64,000 nucleotides of DNA from Couchioplanes caeruleus. Its GTDB lineage: Bacteria > Actinomycetota > Actinomycetes > Mycobacteriales > Micromonosporaceae. The stretch spans positions 992,001-1,056,000 of the forward strand of contig NZ_RJKL01000001.1 of assembly GCF_003751945.1 (NCBI RefSeq), in the 5' to 3' direction. Positions 46,587-56,835 of the stretch are shown here, in pieces (within the stretch, counting starts at the first letter, position 1; every line of letters begins with the position of its first letter). The notes below the pieces were generated by a model. The model was not told the origin of the DNA. It ran no database searches and was given only the letters and a program-made list of their open reading frames with translations. A program made the position numbers and the translations under genes.

Positions 46587-46765
46587 TGACCGGAGCGGCC
46601 GGGGCGCGGCACTGTGGTGAGGCACCATACGGAGGTTCCCACCATGACACCGCTCGTGCAGGCCGCCCACACCGAACCGTTCGACACCGCTTCCGTACCG
46701 ATCGCGAGCCGATGTCCGCCGCGCCGTGCGGTGTCCCGCGCCGGATCATCATCTCAGCGGGGTAG

Positions 46766-47638
46766 GTGATCACGATGGGCCGTTCGATCGCAGTGGGTAT
46801 CGGCGGCGCCTGCGGATGGCAGGCGCTGGCCTGGGCCACCGAGGAGGCCGAGCGAACCGGCGACAGGCTCGTGCTACTGCACGTCTGCGCGCCCGGCTCA
46901 CCGCTGGACAAGGCAGCCGAGATCCCGACTCCGGCCGAGGTGGAGCTCTTCGATCCGCCTCTGGCCCGCGCCTACACGACGACGCAGACGCGCCTCGGCG
47001 GGCAGCGGGTCGCCCTGCGGATCCGCAGCGGTGAGCCGGCGGCCCGGCTGGTCGACGCGTCAACCGGCGTCCGCCTGCTCGTCATCGGCGCCGGAGTAGG
47101 CGGCAGGACGGTACGCCGGGTGCTGCGGCACGCACACTGCCCTGTCGTGGCCGTCCGTCCGGAGACTCGATCGCCTCACGGCTCACCGCTCACCGGTCAT
47201 GTGGTGATCGGTGTGGACGGTACCGCCGCGGGCCGGACCGCCATGGAGTTCGCGTTCCATCATGCCGCCACCCACCGCCTGCCACTCGCCGCAGTCCGCG
47301 TGTCCGAGGCGAGCCGGGACGACTATTTCTCCGACGACGTCACCCTGTCCACCCACTTCGCCGTCGAACCGGCCGCTCTCGAGCTGCTGGCTGCCGAAAC
47401 GGAGCCGTGGGCCCTCAAGTGCCCAACGGTGCCGGTCCGGCGCGCCGTGCTGCACGGTCGCGTGGTCGACTGCCTGGTCCGCGCCGGTCTCGGCGCGCGG
47501 CTGCTGGTGGTCGGCGACAAGCGCCGCGGCGCCGTCGGCCGGGCTCGCACCGGCGACGTTCCCCTGACCGTGGCGACCGAGGCGCCGTGCCCGGTCGCCG
47601 TCGTCCCGCTCGACCAGCGCGAAGCGGACCCGCTGTGA
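46766..47638 (+). CDS. Tandem-domain universal stress protein
   Basis: This 290-residue protein has two UspA folds. Domain one starts SIAVGIGGACGWQALAWATE and includes LLVIGAGVGGRTVRRVLR. Domain two starts VVIGVDGTAAGRTAMEFAFH and ends LLVVGDKRRGAVGRARTGD with CPVAVVPL. The ATP-binding GxxG-x9-G motif is only partly kept. Tandem Usps are core members of DosR regulons. GTG 46766 or ATG 46775 may be used. A disrupted short reading frame precedes it. Confidence 0.88.
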   Translation: MITMGRSIAVGIGGACGWQALAWATEEAERTGDRLVLLHVCAPGSPLDKAAEIPTPAEVELFDPPLARAYTTTQTRLGGQRVALRIRSGEPAARLVDASTGVRLLVIGAGVGGRTVRRVLRHAHCPVVAVRPETRSPHGSPLTGHVVIGVDGTAAGRTAMEFAFHHAATHRLPLAAVRVSEASRDDYFSDDVTLSTHFAVEPAALELLAAETEPWALKCPTVPVRRAVLHGRVVDCLVRAGLGARLLVVGDKRRGAVGRARTGDVPLTVATEAPCPVAVVPLDQREADPL

Positions 47639-47687
47639 ACGGTCCCCACGGCGCGCACCCGATGTCGTGACGATGCCTCGGCAAACC

Positions 47688-47701
47688 GGGCCCTTCGGCC
47701 C
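47688..47701 (+). promoter_or_regulatory. Candidate DevR box, P-type ATPase
   Basis: GGGCCCTTCGGCCC fits the relaxed DosR-box pattern and lies 57 nt before the GTG start at 47759. Confidence 0.5.
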
Positions 47702-47758
47702 TGTCGGGCGGGCCCTTGCTGCCGCAGCGTGGAGGCGACTCCGACGGAAGGACCACCC

Positions 47759-50260
47759 GTGGAAACCACAGTCGTCCCGGCCACGGGCGGACTGACCACC
47801 GAGGAAGCGGCCGAACGCCTGGCGGCGAACGGCCCCAACACGGTGGCCGCGCCGGCGCCCCGCCGCATCCTCGGCCGGATCGGCAGGCAACTGGCCGACC
47901 CGCTGGTCGCACTCCTGCTGGCCGCCGCCGTCGTGACCACGGTCCTCGGCGACGTTCCGGACACGGTCGTCATCGTCCTGGTCGTCACCATCAACACTCT
48001 GATCGGTGTGGTCCAGGAGATCCGCGCCGATGCCGCGATCGCCGCACTCGACCAGCTCGCCGCCCCCACCGCCCGGGTCGTCCGCGACGGACACGACCGG
48101 ATCATTCCGGCCGCGGAACTGGTCCGCGGAGACCTCGTCCGCCTGGAGGCCGGCGACGTCGTCCCGGCCGACCTGCGGCTCGCCGACGCCCAGCGGACGA
48201 GCTTCGACGAGTCGGCGCTGACCGGCGAGTCCGTGCCCGTGCACCGGCTCTCGGGCGAAGAGGCTGGTTCCGGGACGGTGCTGACCACCGGACGCGCGAC
48301 CGGCCTGGTCACGCGCACCGGCGCGGACAGCTCACTCGGCCGGATCACCGCTCTGGTCGCCCGGACCAAGCCGGCGCCGACGCCCCTGCAGCGGCGCATC
48401 GCGAGTCCGGGCCGCGTCCTCGGCATCACGGCCGTCGCCGTGTCCGCCGTCGTCTTCTCCCTCGGCGTACTCGCCGGTCAACCCCTCACCCGCATGGCGA
48501 TCACCGCGGTCAGCCTCGTCGTCGCCGCCGTACCGGAGAGCCTGCCGGCGGTGGTGACCCTCGCCCTCGCGCTGGGCGCCCGCCGCATGGCCCGCACCCG
48601 GGCGATCCCCCGCCGACTGCATGCCGTGGAGACCCTCGGCTCCGTCACCGTGCTCGCCTCCGACAAGACCGGCACCCTCACCCAGAACCGCATGTCGGTC
48701 CAGCAGGCCATCACCGCCGACGGCATGGACTACACGCTCACGGGATCCGGCTATGACCCCGCCGGAGAGGTCCGACATCAGGGACAGCAGGTGGAACCGC
48801 CCGAAGACCTGATTCTGCTGGCCCGGGCGGGGCTGCTGTGCAACGACGCCAGCCTTGTCCCGCCCAGCGGTCAGCGCACCGAGTGGCAGCCCGCGGGTGA
48901 TCCGCTGGAGGTCGCCCTGGTGACCTTCGCGGCGCGCTGCGGGCTCGACCCGGCCACCGAGCGCGCCGCCGCGCCGCGCATCGCCGAACATCCCTTCGAC
49001 CAGAGCACCCGGCGCATGACCACCGTTCACCAGCTCGGCGCCGGCGGCTTCCTCGCGGCGTGCAAAGGCGCGCCGGAGAGTGTCCTGGATCCGGACACCG
49101 ACGCCGCACTCCTCGGCGCTGCCGCCGAACTGGCCGGCGAGGGCCTGCGCGTGCTGGCCGTCGCCGCCGCGGTCAGCGAGACGGAGCCGGACCCGACGGC
49201 ACCGCCGGGGTTGCGCGTCGCCGGCCTGGTCGGTATCGGCGATCCGCTGCGCCCCGGCGCCCGCGACACGGCCGCGGCGTTCGACCGCTCGGGCGTACGG
49301 CTGCTCCTGATCACCGGAGATCACCCGGCCACCGCCGGCGCCATCGGCACCCAGCTGGGGATCCTGGGATCCGGCGACCGCGTCGCCGTCGGCGACGCGG
49401 GCCCGCTCAACACCGAGGACATCGCGCACACCCGGGTGTACGCCCGCACGCAACCCGACCAAAAGCTGGACATCATCGCCGGCCTCCAGCAGCGCGGTGA
49501 GGTGGTGGCGATGACCGGCGACGGCGTCAACGACGCACCCGCGCTGCGCCGCGCCGACATCGGCGTCGCCATGGGTGGCGGCACCGAGGTCGCCCGCCAG
49601 GCCGCCGACCTGGTCCTGGTCGACGACAACCTCGCCACCGTGGCCGACGCGATCGGCGAAGGACGCCGCATCTACGACAACATCCGCCGCTTCCTGCGGT
49701 ACGCGCTCTCCGGCGGCATCGCCGAACTGCTGGTGATGCTGATCGGTCCGCTGCTCGGTATGCCGCTCGCTTTGCTGCCCGCTCAACTGCTCTGGATCAA
49801 CCTGCTCACCCATGGCATCCCCGGAGTTGCCCTGGGCGCTGAGCCGGCGGAGGCCGACGTCCTACGCCGCAAGCCCCGCTCACCGCAGGAATCCGTGCTC
49901 GGCGACGGCCTGCTCGCCAGCATCGTGGCCGGGGGCCTCTGCCTCGCCGCCGTAGTGCTGGCCTCCGGCGTGATCGCCGACCACGCCGGGCGCCCCTGGC
50001 AGTCCGTCATGTTCGTCGTGCTCGGCCTGGCCCAGCTCGGCGTCGCCCTCGCCGTGCGTGCCAAGGCCGAAGCCGGCACCCCGCGCAACTGGTCGCTGCT
50101 CGGCGCGGTCGCAGTCTCCGCCCTGCTCCAGGTCGCCGGTGTCGTGCTGCCCCCGCTGCAGTCCTTGCTGGGCACCGAACCGCTCACCCTCCCGGAACTC
50201 GTCGCCTGCGCGGCGGTGGCCGTGATTCCCGGCGCGGCCCTGCGCCTCGCACGCCGTTGA
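47759..50260 (+). CDS. P2-type cation-transporting ATPase, CtpF-like
   Basis: This protein of about 833 residues has all the P-type landmarks: the actuator TGES ([12 protein letters not shown]), M4 [19 protein letters not shown], the phosphorylated Asp in [34 protein letters not shown] in the P domain, and a C-terminal set of helices ([20 protein letters not shown]). The PES-L in M4 places it in the P2 (Ca/Mg/Mn-type) group rather than with heavy-metal pumps. Mycobacterial CtpF, a DosR target, is of this kind. GGAAGG upstream favours GTG 47759 over the earlier GTG. It has a DevR-like box in front. Confidence 0.9.
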   Translation: METTVVPATGGLTTEEAAERLAANGPNTVAAPAPRRILGRIGRQLADPLVALLLAAAVVTTVLGDVPDTVVIVLVVTINTLIGVVQEIRADAAIAALDQLAAPTARVVRDGHDRIIPAAELVRGDLVRLEAGDVVPADLRLADAQRTSFDESALTGESVPVHRLSGEEAGSGTVLTTGRATGLVTRTGADSSLGRITALVARTKPAPTPLQRRIASPGRVLGITAVAVSAVVFSLGVLAGQPLTRMAITAVSLVVAAVPESLPAVVTLALALGARRMARTRAIPRRLHAVETLGSVTVLASDKTGTLTQNRMSVQQAITADGMDYTLTGSGYDPAGEVRHQGQQVEPPEDLILLARAGLLCNDASLVPPSGQRTEWQPAGDPLEVALVTFAARCGLDPATERAAAPRIAEHPFDQSTRRMTTVHQLGAGGFLAACKGAPESVLDPDTDAALLGAAAELAGEGLRVLAVAAAVSETEPDPTAPPGLRVAGLVGIGDPLRPGARDTAAAFDRSGVRLLLITGDHPATAGAIGTQLGILGSGDRVAVGDAGPLNTEDIAHTRVYARTQPDQKLDIIAGLQQRGEVVAMTGDGVNDAPALRRADIGVAMGGGTEVARQAADLVLVDDNLATVADAIGEGRRIYDNIRRFLRYALSGGIAELLVMLIGPLLGMPLALLPAQLLWINLLTHGIPGVALGAEPAEADVLRRKPRSPQESVLGDGLLASIVAGGLCLAAVVLASGVIADHAGRPWQSVMFVVLGLAQLGVALAVRAKAEAGTPRNWSLLGAVAVSALLQVAGVVLPPLQSLLGTEPLTLPELVACAAVAVIPGAALRLARR

Positions 50261-50365
50261 GGACCGTCGGGCCGGCACCTCCGGCCCGCCGGAACAGGAC
50301 CTGCCACCCGGCCGCCGGGCATCGACAGGTCTGAGGATGAGAGCAGGGACCAGAGAGGATCGGCC

Positions 50366-50760
50366 ATGACGAACAGGGCCCTCGTCGTCGGTACCGACGG
50401 CACCGACTCGAGCGACGCCGCCGTCGACTGGGCTGCTCAGGAGTCCTGCCGACGTCGCCTGCCACTACGGATCATTCACGCCTTCGACTGGGACTGGCAG
50501 GAGGCGCGCTTCGACATCGGCAGCGAGTACGTCGACATCGCCCGCCGGCTCGCGGAAACGGTCGTGGCCGCCGCGGCGAACCGGGCCCGGCGGGCCGCGT
50601 CCCGATGTCTCGATCCAGACCGAGATCCTCATCCGAAACGCCGCACCGCGGCTGCTCGAGGTGTCCCGCGACGCAGACCTGCTGGTGGTCGGCAGCCGAG
50701 GCCGGGGCGGCTTCGCCGGCCTGCTGCTCGGCTCGGTCAGCCAGCAGGTCGCCACAGCCA
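50366..50760 (+). pseudogene. Universal stress protein, frameshifted and 3'-truncated
   Basis: ATG 50366 starts MTNRALVVGTDGTDSSDAAV and [20 protein letters not shown], a normal Usp beginning. Near 50605 the frame shifts, and the second half continues as [40 protein letters not shown] and SQQVA. Beyond that the text no longer matches the family but equals the antisense of a P-type ATPase, so the last strand was lost in a deletion that fused the two genes tail to tail. Confidence 0.75.
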
Positions 50761-51283
50761 CTGCCGCGATGATCCAGGTCGCCCGACGGACCTGACGCTC
50801 CAAGGGGCTCGGCTCGGTGCGTCCCCGCTGCGACAGCACCGCGATCCGGCCGATCTCGGTGTGCATCCCGGTACGGGTCACCACGGCGTGCGCCTGCCCC
50901 GCGGTGCACGCGGTCCCGCTGAAGACCAGCTCTCGCGCCTCCAGCAGCGGGCCCGGTACCGCCTCGGCGTCAGCGGCTCGCATGGCCGGCACCGGTTCGC
51001 CGTTGAGCGCCGACATGTCCACCGTCAATTCGCCGTCGATCAGCCGGGCGTCGGCGGAGATCCGGTCGCCTTCGCCGACGATGACGACATCGCCGGGCAC
51101 CAGTTCCCGGGCGGGCACGTCGGTGGGCACGCCGTCACGCAGCACCCCCGGCGGTCGCCGGCAGGTAGGCGGCGAGCGCCTCCACGGCCAGCTCCGCCTG
51201 CCTCTCCTGCGCGAAGGCGAAAGCGGCGTTCAGCAGGATCACCGCCACCACGGCCACGGCCAGCGACGGGGTCCCACCCAGCC
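50745..51283 (-). pseudogene. Second P-type ATPase, fragment
   Basis: This is a piece of a P2-type ATPase in two frames. [20 protein letters not shown] with [16 protein letters not shown] is followed, after a frameshift near 51140, by [37 protein letters not shown] and [14 protein letters not shown]. The phosphorylation, nucleotide-binding and C-terminal membrane domains are missing, as is the first helix pair. LTGES has become LNGEP. It ends abruptly at the broken Usp gene. Confidence 0.75.
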
Positions 51284-51379
51284 CGACAGGTATCCACCGT
51301 TCACCATGACCGAAGCACCCGACTATCCGGCGCGGCTGTACGTCGACGGCGCCGCCGCCGTCCGGCGCTGCGTGGGCGG

Positions 51380-52246
51380 CTACGCCGGAGACCCTCCCGC
51401 GCGGTGCACGATCAGGACCGGCCGGTGGGCCTGGTGCAGGCTCGCCATGGCCACGGAGCCCAGCAGCATTTCCTCGACCGCGGAGCGGCCCCGCGAGCCG
51501 ACGGCCAGGACCGCGGCATGCCGGGTACGGGCGTACGCGGTCAACGCGCCGGCGATCGCACGGCCGGATCGGCGCAGCATGCCGTCATGGTGCAGCACCG
51601 TCACCGTGTCGCCGGCGGTTTCGGGATGCGGCCCTCCGCGGTCTTCCACGGCGACTGGCTCGATCTCGCGATCACCGAACAGCGCACGGGCCGCGGTCAG
51701 GGCGGCTTCCGCGTCCGAGGAGCCGTCCCAGCCGGTCACGACTGGCCCGTCGGCGACGGCGGCGGACTCCGCGGTCAGCAGCGGGTGTGGCACCACGAGG
51801 ACCGGCCGCTGGGCATAGTGCACCACCATGTCCGACACGCTGCCGAGCACGGCCCGGGTGCCGCCGAGCCCGCGGGAGGCGACCACGACCACGTCGGCGT
51901 CGAGCTTCTCGGCCAGCTGCGCGAACTGGACTCCGTCACCGCCGTAGCCGCGCTCCACCATCGCCTCGGCCCGCCAGCCGGCGGCCGCGGCCAGGGTGAC
52001 CCCGACAGCGGCGACGCGCTCGGCCTCCCGAGCCCCCTCACGCTCGACCGCTTCGACGTACTCGTCGACGTTCGCCGTCCCGCTCCAGAGCCGCCGGCGC
52101 AGCGTCTCGCTGGCGAACGGAGGCTCCCACAGGTGAACGATCCATGCCTGCGCGCCAGGAAACAGTTTCGCCCCGACATCGATCGCGGCGCTCGCCGCGG
52201 GCGAGCCGTCGAAGCCGATGATCACTCGTGCAGCAGATCCAGTCAT
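51380..52246 (-). CDS. Tandem-domain universal stress protein
   Basis: This protein of about 288 residues has two UspA domains. The first opens [20 protein letters not shown] and has [20 protein letters not shown] with [11 protein letters not shown]; the second opens [20 protein letters not shown] and has [20 protein letters not shown] with [11 protein letters not shown]. The GxxG-x9-GS nucleotide signature is conserved in both. The start ATG 52246 is chosen by family alignment; an earlier GTG exists at 52264. It is divergent from doxX and shares the promoter region containing the best DevR box in the window. Confidence 0.9.
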   Translation of the reverse strand: MTGSAARVIIGFDGSPAASAAIDVGAKLFPGAQAWIVHLWEPPFASETLRRRLWSGTANVDEYVEAVEREGAREAERVAAVGVTLAAAAGWRAEAMVERGYGGDGVQFAQLAEKLDADVVVVASRGLGGTRAVLGSVSDMVVHYAQRPVLVVPHPLLTAESAAVADGPVVTGWDGSSDAEAALTAARALFGDREIEPVAVEDRGGPHPETAGDTVTVLHHDGMLRRSGRAIAGALTAYARTRHAAVLAVGSRGRSAVEEMLLGSVAMASLHQAHRPVLIVHRAGGSPA

Positions 52247-52334
52247 GGCCCCAGGCTCGATCACGCCGGCGCCGGGATGTAGGGCCGGTCGGCCGTGGCG
52301 GTACGGCCGGAGGTCCCGGTTCGGCCCATCGATC

Positions 52335-52348
52335 GGGACTTTCGTCCC
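52335..52348. promoter_or_regulatory. Candidate DevR box (best match), usp/doxX intergenic
   Basis: GGGACTTTCGTCCC is almost the mycobacterial DosR core GGGACTWWAGTCCC. It lies 88 nt before the Usp start and 83 nt before the doxX start, so it may serve both. Confidence 0.7.
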
Positions 52349-52357
52349 GGTCCTGTC

Positions 52358-52371
52358 GGGCGTTCAGGCCC
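52358..52371 (+). promoter_or_regulatory. Second DevR-like site, doxX promoter
   Basis: GGGCGTTCAGGCCC is one base off the relaxed pattern and lies 60 nt before the doxX ATG. Paired boxes are common at DosR promoters. Confidence 0.45.
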
Positions 52372-52431
52372 GGGTGTTCACCGCCGCGAGGGAGCAGAGT
52401 CGGCACGAAGACATCGACAGAGGAGTACATC

Positions 52432-53016
52432 ATGACGACCATCAACCGCGGAGCGGCAGCCCACCTCGAGAACGCCGAAGCACCCGGCGTCATGCTCACC
52501 ACGGCAGCGGCCCGAGCGTTGGCCGTGTTCCGCATCTCCCTGGGATTCGTGTTCCTCTGGGCGTTCCTCGACAAGACCTTCGGCTGGGGCTACGCAACCC
52601 CTGCTGAACGCGCCTGGATCAACGGCGGGTCCCCCACCAAGGGCTTCCTGTCCTCGGTCGACATCGGACCCTTCGAAGGCACGGCTCATGCCATCGCCGG
52701 CGACCCCTGGGCGAACTGGCTGTTCATGCTCGGACTGCTCGGCATCGGCCTCGCGCTGACCCTCGGCATCGGCATGCGCCTCGCCGCCGGGGCCGCGACG
52801 CTCATGATGGCGTTCATGTGGTTCGCCGAATATCCCCTGGCCCAGCACACCAGCAGCGGCAAACCCAGCGGCTCCACCAACCCCATCACCGACTACCACT
52901 ACATGTACGCCATCAGCGCCATCGTCCTGACCCTCACCTACGCCGGCCATACCTGGGGACTGGGCCGCTGGTGGAGCAGCCTGCCGTTCGTACAGCACCA
53001 CCGCTGGCTCATCTGA
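52432..53016 (+). CDS. DoxX family membrane protein
   Basis: This 194-residue protein has four hydrophobic helices (ALAVFRISLGFVFLWAFLDK, NWLFMLGLLGIGLALTLGIG, AATLMMAFMWFAEYPLA, YMYAISAIVLTLTYAGHTWG). It matches the DoxX/thiosulfate:quinone oxidoreductase large-subunit-like family, which deals with quinone redox or oxidative stress. AGAGGAG 6 nt before ATG 52432 sets the start. The promoter has two DevR-like sites. Nitroreductase genes follow in the same direction. Confidence 0.85.
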   Translation: MTTINRGAAAHLENAEAPGVMLTTAAARALAVFRISLGFVFLWAFLDKTFGWGYATPAERAWINGGSPTKGFLSSVDIGPFEGTAHAIAGDPWANWLFMLGLLGIGLALTLGIGMRLAAGAATLMMAFMWFAEYPLAQHTSSGKPSGSTNPITDYHYMYAISAIVLTLTYAGHTWGLGRWWSSLPFVQHHRWLI

Positions 53017-53107
53017 CCTGCACCCCGGAGCCGCCACCGCGCCGGGTGATCCAGCGTTGCGGCCCCGCCGGGTTCACGGTCGATCAGCAGAGCGGATGTC
53101 GCGGCGC

Positions 53108-53121
53108 AGGACCTTCGGCCC
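53108..53121 (+). promoter_or_regulatory. Candidate DevR box, nitroreductase
   Basis: AGGACCTTCGGCCC has a single mismatch to GGGAC-N4-GKCCC and lies 55 nt before the ATG at 53177. Confidence 0.45.
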
Positions 53122-53176
53122 TGACCAGGCAGGCGCGTGAACCGGCACCGTAGCCGCCGACCCGGACAGCGAGCGC

Positions 53177-53827
53177 ATGGCCGCGGCGATCCCCCACCGG
53201 CGCACCGATCGCCGTTCCTTCGGGGAGCGGCCCGTGCCGGACGAGGTCATGACGCAGCTACGCCGAATCGTCGAGGCCGAAGGCGCGTACCTGCACGTCG
53301 TACGCCGCGACCAGATGCCGATGCTGGCGACCTCCACGAGCCGCGCCGCCGACGCCGAGACCGACGATCCGGCGTATCGGGAGGAGCTGTGGCGATGGAC
53401 GCACCGCCCGGAGAGCACCGGCGACGGCGTACCCGCATCGACTGCCGTGCAGCGTTCTCCCCGGCGCGTCCCGATCCGCGACTACGCCCCGGACGGCACC
53501 GCAGGGCTGGCCGCCGGTGACGGTTTCGACCTGGGCGCCGCGTACACGGTGCTCTTCGGCACCAGCGACCGCCCGGAAGACCTGCTCCGTGGCGGTGAGG
53601 CGTTGTCAGCCCTGCTGCTGGCCGCCACCGCGGACGGCCTGGCCACCGCGCCGCTGAGCGACACCATCGAGGTCGAATGGCCCCGGCGGCTGCTCACCGA
53701 TCTACTGGCCGACGTCGGCGAGCCCTACGTCGTGGTCCGGCTCGGCTACCGCGACACCACCGACGACGATCTGCCACCGGCCCCACGACGCCGGGCCGCC
53801 GATGTGATCGAGATCGACGACTTGTGA
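53177..53827 (+). pseudogene. Acg-type nitroreductase lacking its N-terminal third
   Basis: The 216 residues match the C-terminal two-thirds of Acg family nitroreductases (HRRTDRRSFGERPVPDEVM, DDPAYREELWRWTHRPEST, ALSALLLAATADGLATAPLS, PYVVVRLGYRD). The first about 100 residues, including the APSLHNSQPW flavin-binding strand that both paralogues nearby still have, are absent. The frame upstream of the ATG closes at a TGA after family-like VAADPDSER. A DevR-like box is retained. It is followed 29 nt later by an intact paralogue. Confidence 0.7.
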
Positions 53828-53856
53828 CCCTCCGCGACCGGGGAAGGACTACTGCT

Positions 53857-54846
53857 GTGAGCACGTCATACGAAGCCACGGCTCTGCGTGTCGCCGCGGT
53901 CGCGGCCGTCCGCGCACCGTCCCTGCACAACAGCCAACCCTGGCGGTTCCGGCTCCACGACGGCGGCATCGAGATCCTCAGCGACCCCGCCAGGCAGCAG
54001 GCGATCGCCGACAGCACCGGCTGGGCGGTCCGGATCGCCTGCGGCGCCGCCACCTTCAACGCACGGATCGCCCTGGCCGTCGCCGGCACCCCGGCCGACG
54101 TGCGATGGCGGCCCTACCCCGCCGAACCGCAGGTCCTCGCCCGCCTCACACCCGCCAGGCCGCGCCCGGCCACCTACGCCGAGCAGGACCTCTACTCGGC
54201 GATCCCCCGCCGCCACAGCAACCGCCGGCCGTTTCGGCCCGAACCCGTTCCCTCCGACATTCGGCACGCGCTGATCGAGGCCGCCCGCACCGAGGGTGCA
54301 TGGCTCGACCTGCTTGTCGGCATGACGGCCCTGAGCGGCTTCGCCGAGATCGCCCAGAGCGCCGACCGCGTCCTCCGGCGTAACCCGGAATACCAGGCGG
54401 AACTGGCAGGCTGGACGCATGCCGACGCGGCGGCGGACGGGGTGCCGGCGACAGCCGGAGCGCCGGTCGTCGAACCGCAGGACCTCCTACCCCAGCGCGC
54501 CTTCACGGACCGGCGCCGCGCCCCTGGCCGCGACTTCGAACCCGAACCGCTGGTGGCGGTCCTCGGCGTGGCGGGCGACGGACCCACCGACCATCTGATC
54601 GCCGGCCATGCCCTGCAACGGGTCCTGCTGACGGTCACCGATGCCGGCCTGGCCTGTTCCATGATCTCGCAGCCGATCGAGGTACCCGCTGCTCGCGAGC
54701 ATCTGCGCATCTCCTTGCGCCGGTCCGGGACACCGCAGATGACGCTGCGCATCGGATACGGCGACCCCGGCCGTCCCACACCACGCCGCGACGTGGACGA
54801 CGTCCTCGTACAGCCGGGACAACCGTCGCTACGCGGCGGTGGCTGA
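53857..54846 (+). CDS. Acg-type nitroreductase family protein
   Basis: This protein of about 329 residues is a fused double nitroreductase fold typical of Acg (Rv2032-like) proteins: APSLHNSQPWRFRLHDGGIE, RRHSNRRPFRPEPVPSD, YQAELAGWTHADAAADGVPA and GHALQRVLLTVTDAGLACSM. Mycobacterial Acg binds FMN, is strongly DosR-dependent and is thought to sequester flavin. GTG 53857 is supported by GGAAGG and by the alignment. It follows the truncated paralogue, and its end overlaps the convergent CheB-like gene by 18 nt. Confidence 0.87.
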   Translation: MSTSYEATALRVAAVAAVRAPSLHNSQPWRFRLHDGGIEILSDPARQQAIADSTGWAVRIACGAATFNARIALAVAGTPADVRWRPYPAEPQVLARLTPARPRPATYAEQDLYSAIPRRHSNRRPFRPEPVPSDIRHALIEAARTEGAWLDLLVGMTALSGFAEIAQSADRVLRRNPEYQAELAGWTHADAAADGVPATAGAPVVEPQDLLPQRAFTDRRRAPGRDFEPEPLVAVLGVAGDGPTDHLIAGHALQRVLLTVTDAGLACSMISQPIEVPAAREHLRISLRRSGTPQMTLRIGYGDPGRPTPRRDVDDVLVQPGQPSLRGGG

Positions 54847-55446
54847 CTCGACGTCGTCGGCGGCGACGATCGTCGTGAGCAGCGGGGCGATGTCGTCCAC
54901 CGGCACTACATGATCGACGATCCCGCCCCGTTCGATGGTCGCGCAGGGCATCGCGAAGACGGTCGAGGTGGCCTTGTCACTGGCCACCACCATGCCTCCA
55001 CAGCGGTGGACCGCCGTGGCCCCGGTCGCGCCGTCGTTGCCGTGACCCGACAGCACGACAGCGATCGACCGGCGGCCCGCGCTGAGAGCCATGCTGGTGA
55101 ACAGCAGGTCCGCGGACGGCCGGTACGGCGGACGGTCACCGGAGACGATCAGAGCGATCCGCCCGTCCGGCGTGATCAGGGTGTGCCGGCCCGCCGGGGC
55201 CACGAAGACCCGGCCCGCAGAGATGCGCTCCCCGTCCCGGGCGGTGTCGACCTGGAGCGTCGTTCGGCCGCGCAGCAGCGGGGCCAGCAGACTACGGCCT
55301 CGCGGATCTTGATGGCGCAGCACGATCACGGCCGCCGGGAAGGTGCTCGGCAGTTTCGCCAGGATGCGGTAGAGCGCGTCCAGCCCACCGGCCGAGCAGA
55401 CCAGTGCCACGACAGGGATGGGCCATTGCTCAGCAACGGCATTCAT
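54829..55446 (-). CDS. Stand-alone CheB-type methylesterase domain protein
   Basis: The protein is about 205 residues, a CheB C-terminal catalytic domain without a receiver. The catalytic Ser is in VALVCSAGGLDALYRIL, His in VIVLRHQDPRG and Asp in VLSGHGNDGATG; the PAGRHTLITPDG stretch is also typical. Single-domain CheB-like proteins occur in non-chemotactic actinobacteria, often in stress-signalling contexts; the substrate is unknown. No CheR or chemoreceptor is near. ATG 55446 is preferred over GTG 55455. It lies between nitroreductase genes. Confidence 0.82.
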   Translation of the reverse strand: MNAVAEQWPIPVVALVCSAGGLDALYRILAKLPSTFPAAVIVLRHQDPRGRSLLAPLLRGRTTLQVDTARDGERISAGRVFVAPAGRHTLITPDGRIALIVSGDRPPYRPSADLLFTSMALSAGRRSIAVVLSGHGNDGATGATAVHRCGGMVVASDKATSTVFAMPCATIERGGIVDHVVPVDDIAPLLTTIVAADDVESATAA

Positions 55447-55493
55447 CAGTGCCACCCGTCCTCTCTAGGACCAGGCAGGTTCGATCGGCCGCG

Positions 55494-56492
55494 TCATGCG
55501 CTCAGCAGCACCTCCGACAGCGGGCGCCGGGGCGTCGCCGCCGCCGGACGGCCGTATCCCACCCGGATCATCATCTGCGCCCACCTTCCGTCATCGGTGG
55601 CGGTGAGCCGCCGGCGGATCCCGGGCACCTCGACAGGCTGGCTGACCGGAGTGGTGACGAGGTTCTGGTCCGTCGCCGCCAGCAACACCCGCTGCAGCGC
55701 CTGCCCGGCGCGCAGCCACTCAGCGCGATCATCACCCCTCGTGCTGAGGACGAGCATCGTCGGGTACGGCTCGAACCGGCCGATGGTCGGCGGCTGCGGC
55801 CTCAACAGCCCGAAGTCGCGGGTCGGCACCGTTTCGAGCACATCCCACGGCCCGATTGCGGTGATCGGCACACCGTCGCTGCGGCCCGCACCCCGCGCGG
55901 TCCAGTGAGAGGTCTCGGCGTGGTAGCCGCCCCTGGCACGCAGCCGGCGACCGGCCAGGCGGGAGAGCCGGACGATCGTGTCGCGCGCGGCGGCATCCGC
56001 GACCGTCAGCGCGGTGCCTTCATCCCGTGCGGCGTCCCTGAGGTCCCCGAGAACCGGAGACGGGACGACCTGCTGGGTGAACGGCCACCGGTTGGTGTGC
56101 CGACGCTCGATGGCTGCGGCGAGCGCCTCCTCGGCCGCACTGGGCGCGCAGGCCGGTCCGATGCTCACCCGCGCCACGAAGTCGGGGTCAGCGGCGTCCG
56201 GGAAGGACTCCACCTCGGGCAGAAAGCCCTCCCGCCGAACGGCCAGGCGCAGCGTGAAGACCGCCGCTCCCACGCTGATGATCATTTCACGGCCGGCCGG
56301 ATCGACCACGTCCAGCTTGCGGCGGCGATCGGCATACACCTCGACGGCGCCGTCACGGATGCGGAAGAACCATGGCTGGCTGTTGTGCAACGATGGCGCG
56401 GCGGTCGCGGTCCGGACGCACTCGGCAATGACCGCCGGGGACAGGAGTGAGGGCATCCCGGCGCCGACCTCGGTACGCAGCCTGTTCATCAT
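55494..56492 (-). CDS. Acg-type nitroreductase family protein
   Basis: This 332-residue protein is full length for the family: VRTATAAPSLHNSQPWFFRI, RRHTNRWPFTQQVVPSPVL, GQALQRVLLAATDQNLVTTP and MMIRVGYGRPAAATPRRPLS. It is the third Acg-like gene within 3.4 kb. It reads towards the CheB-like gene in the same direction, 48 nt apart, so the two may be co-transcribed. I see no clear DevR box upstream, only a G/C-run next to AAAG repeats. Confidence 0.87.
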   Translation of the reverse strand: MMNRLRTEVGAGMPSLLSPAVIAECVRTATAAPSLHNSQPWFFRIRDGAVEVYADRRRKLDVVDPAGREMIISVGAAVFTLRLAVRREGFLPEVESFPDAADPDFVARVSIGPACAPSAAEEALAAAIERRHTNRWPFTQQVVPSPVLGDLRDAARDEGTALTVADAAARDTIVRLSRLAGRRLRARGGYHAETSHWTARGAGRSDGVPITAIGPWDVLETVPTRDFGLLRPQPPTIGRFEPYPTMLVLSTRGDDRAEWLRAGQALQRVLLAATDQNLVTTPVSQPVEVPGIRRRLTATDDGRWAQMMIRVGYGRPAAATPRRPLSEVLLSA

Positions 56493-56835
56493 CGTTGTCC
56501 GTCGACCGAGGGCCCTAAAGAAAGGTCGACAGACCTTTCATCGTTGTACTCCCTCGGGGCGGGGCCACACCTCCTTCCTCAACGATCCCTCCGGCAGCCG
56601 TCCCGCGGCAGAGGCACCCGGCCCCCTGTCGCAGGACCTCCGAAACGACGCGAAGGAAAGCACCACGTCGCCGCCCTGGTCTCCGTTGCCCGACGCCGCA
56701 TTGACGTGCTCTTCGCTGACCGGCCGTTGGGTCGCACACCGATCGCTGGTAGGCCAGCCTGGCCGTGCTCGCGAGTAATGGGTTCTGTCCCGTGAAGGTG
56801 ATCGCTGCTCGCAGTGATCAATCGTCGGGTGATGG

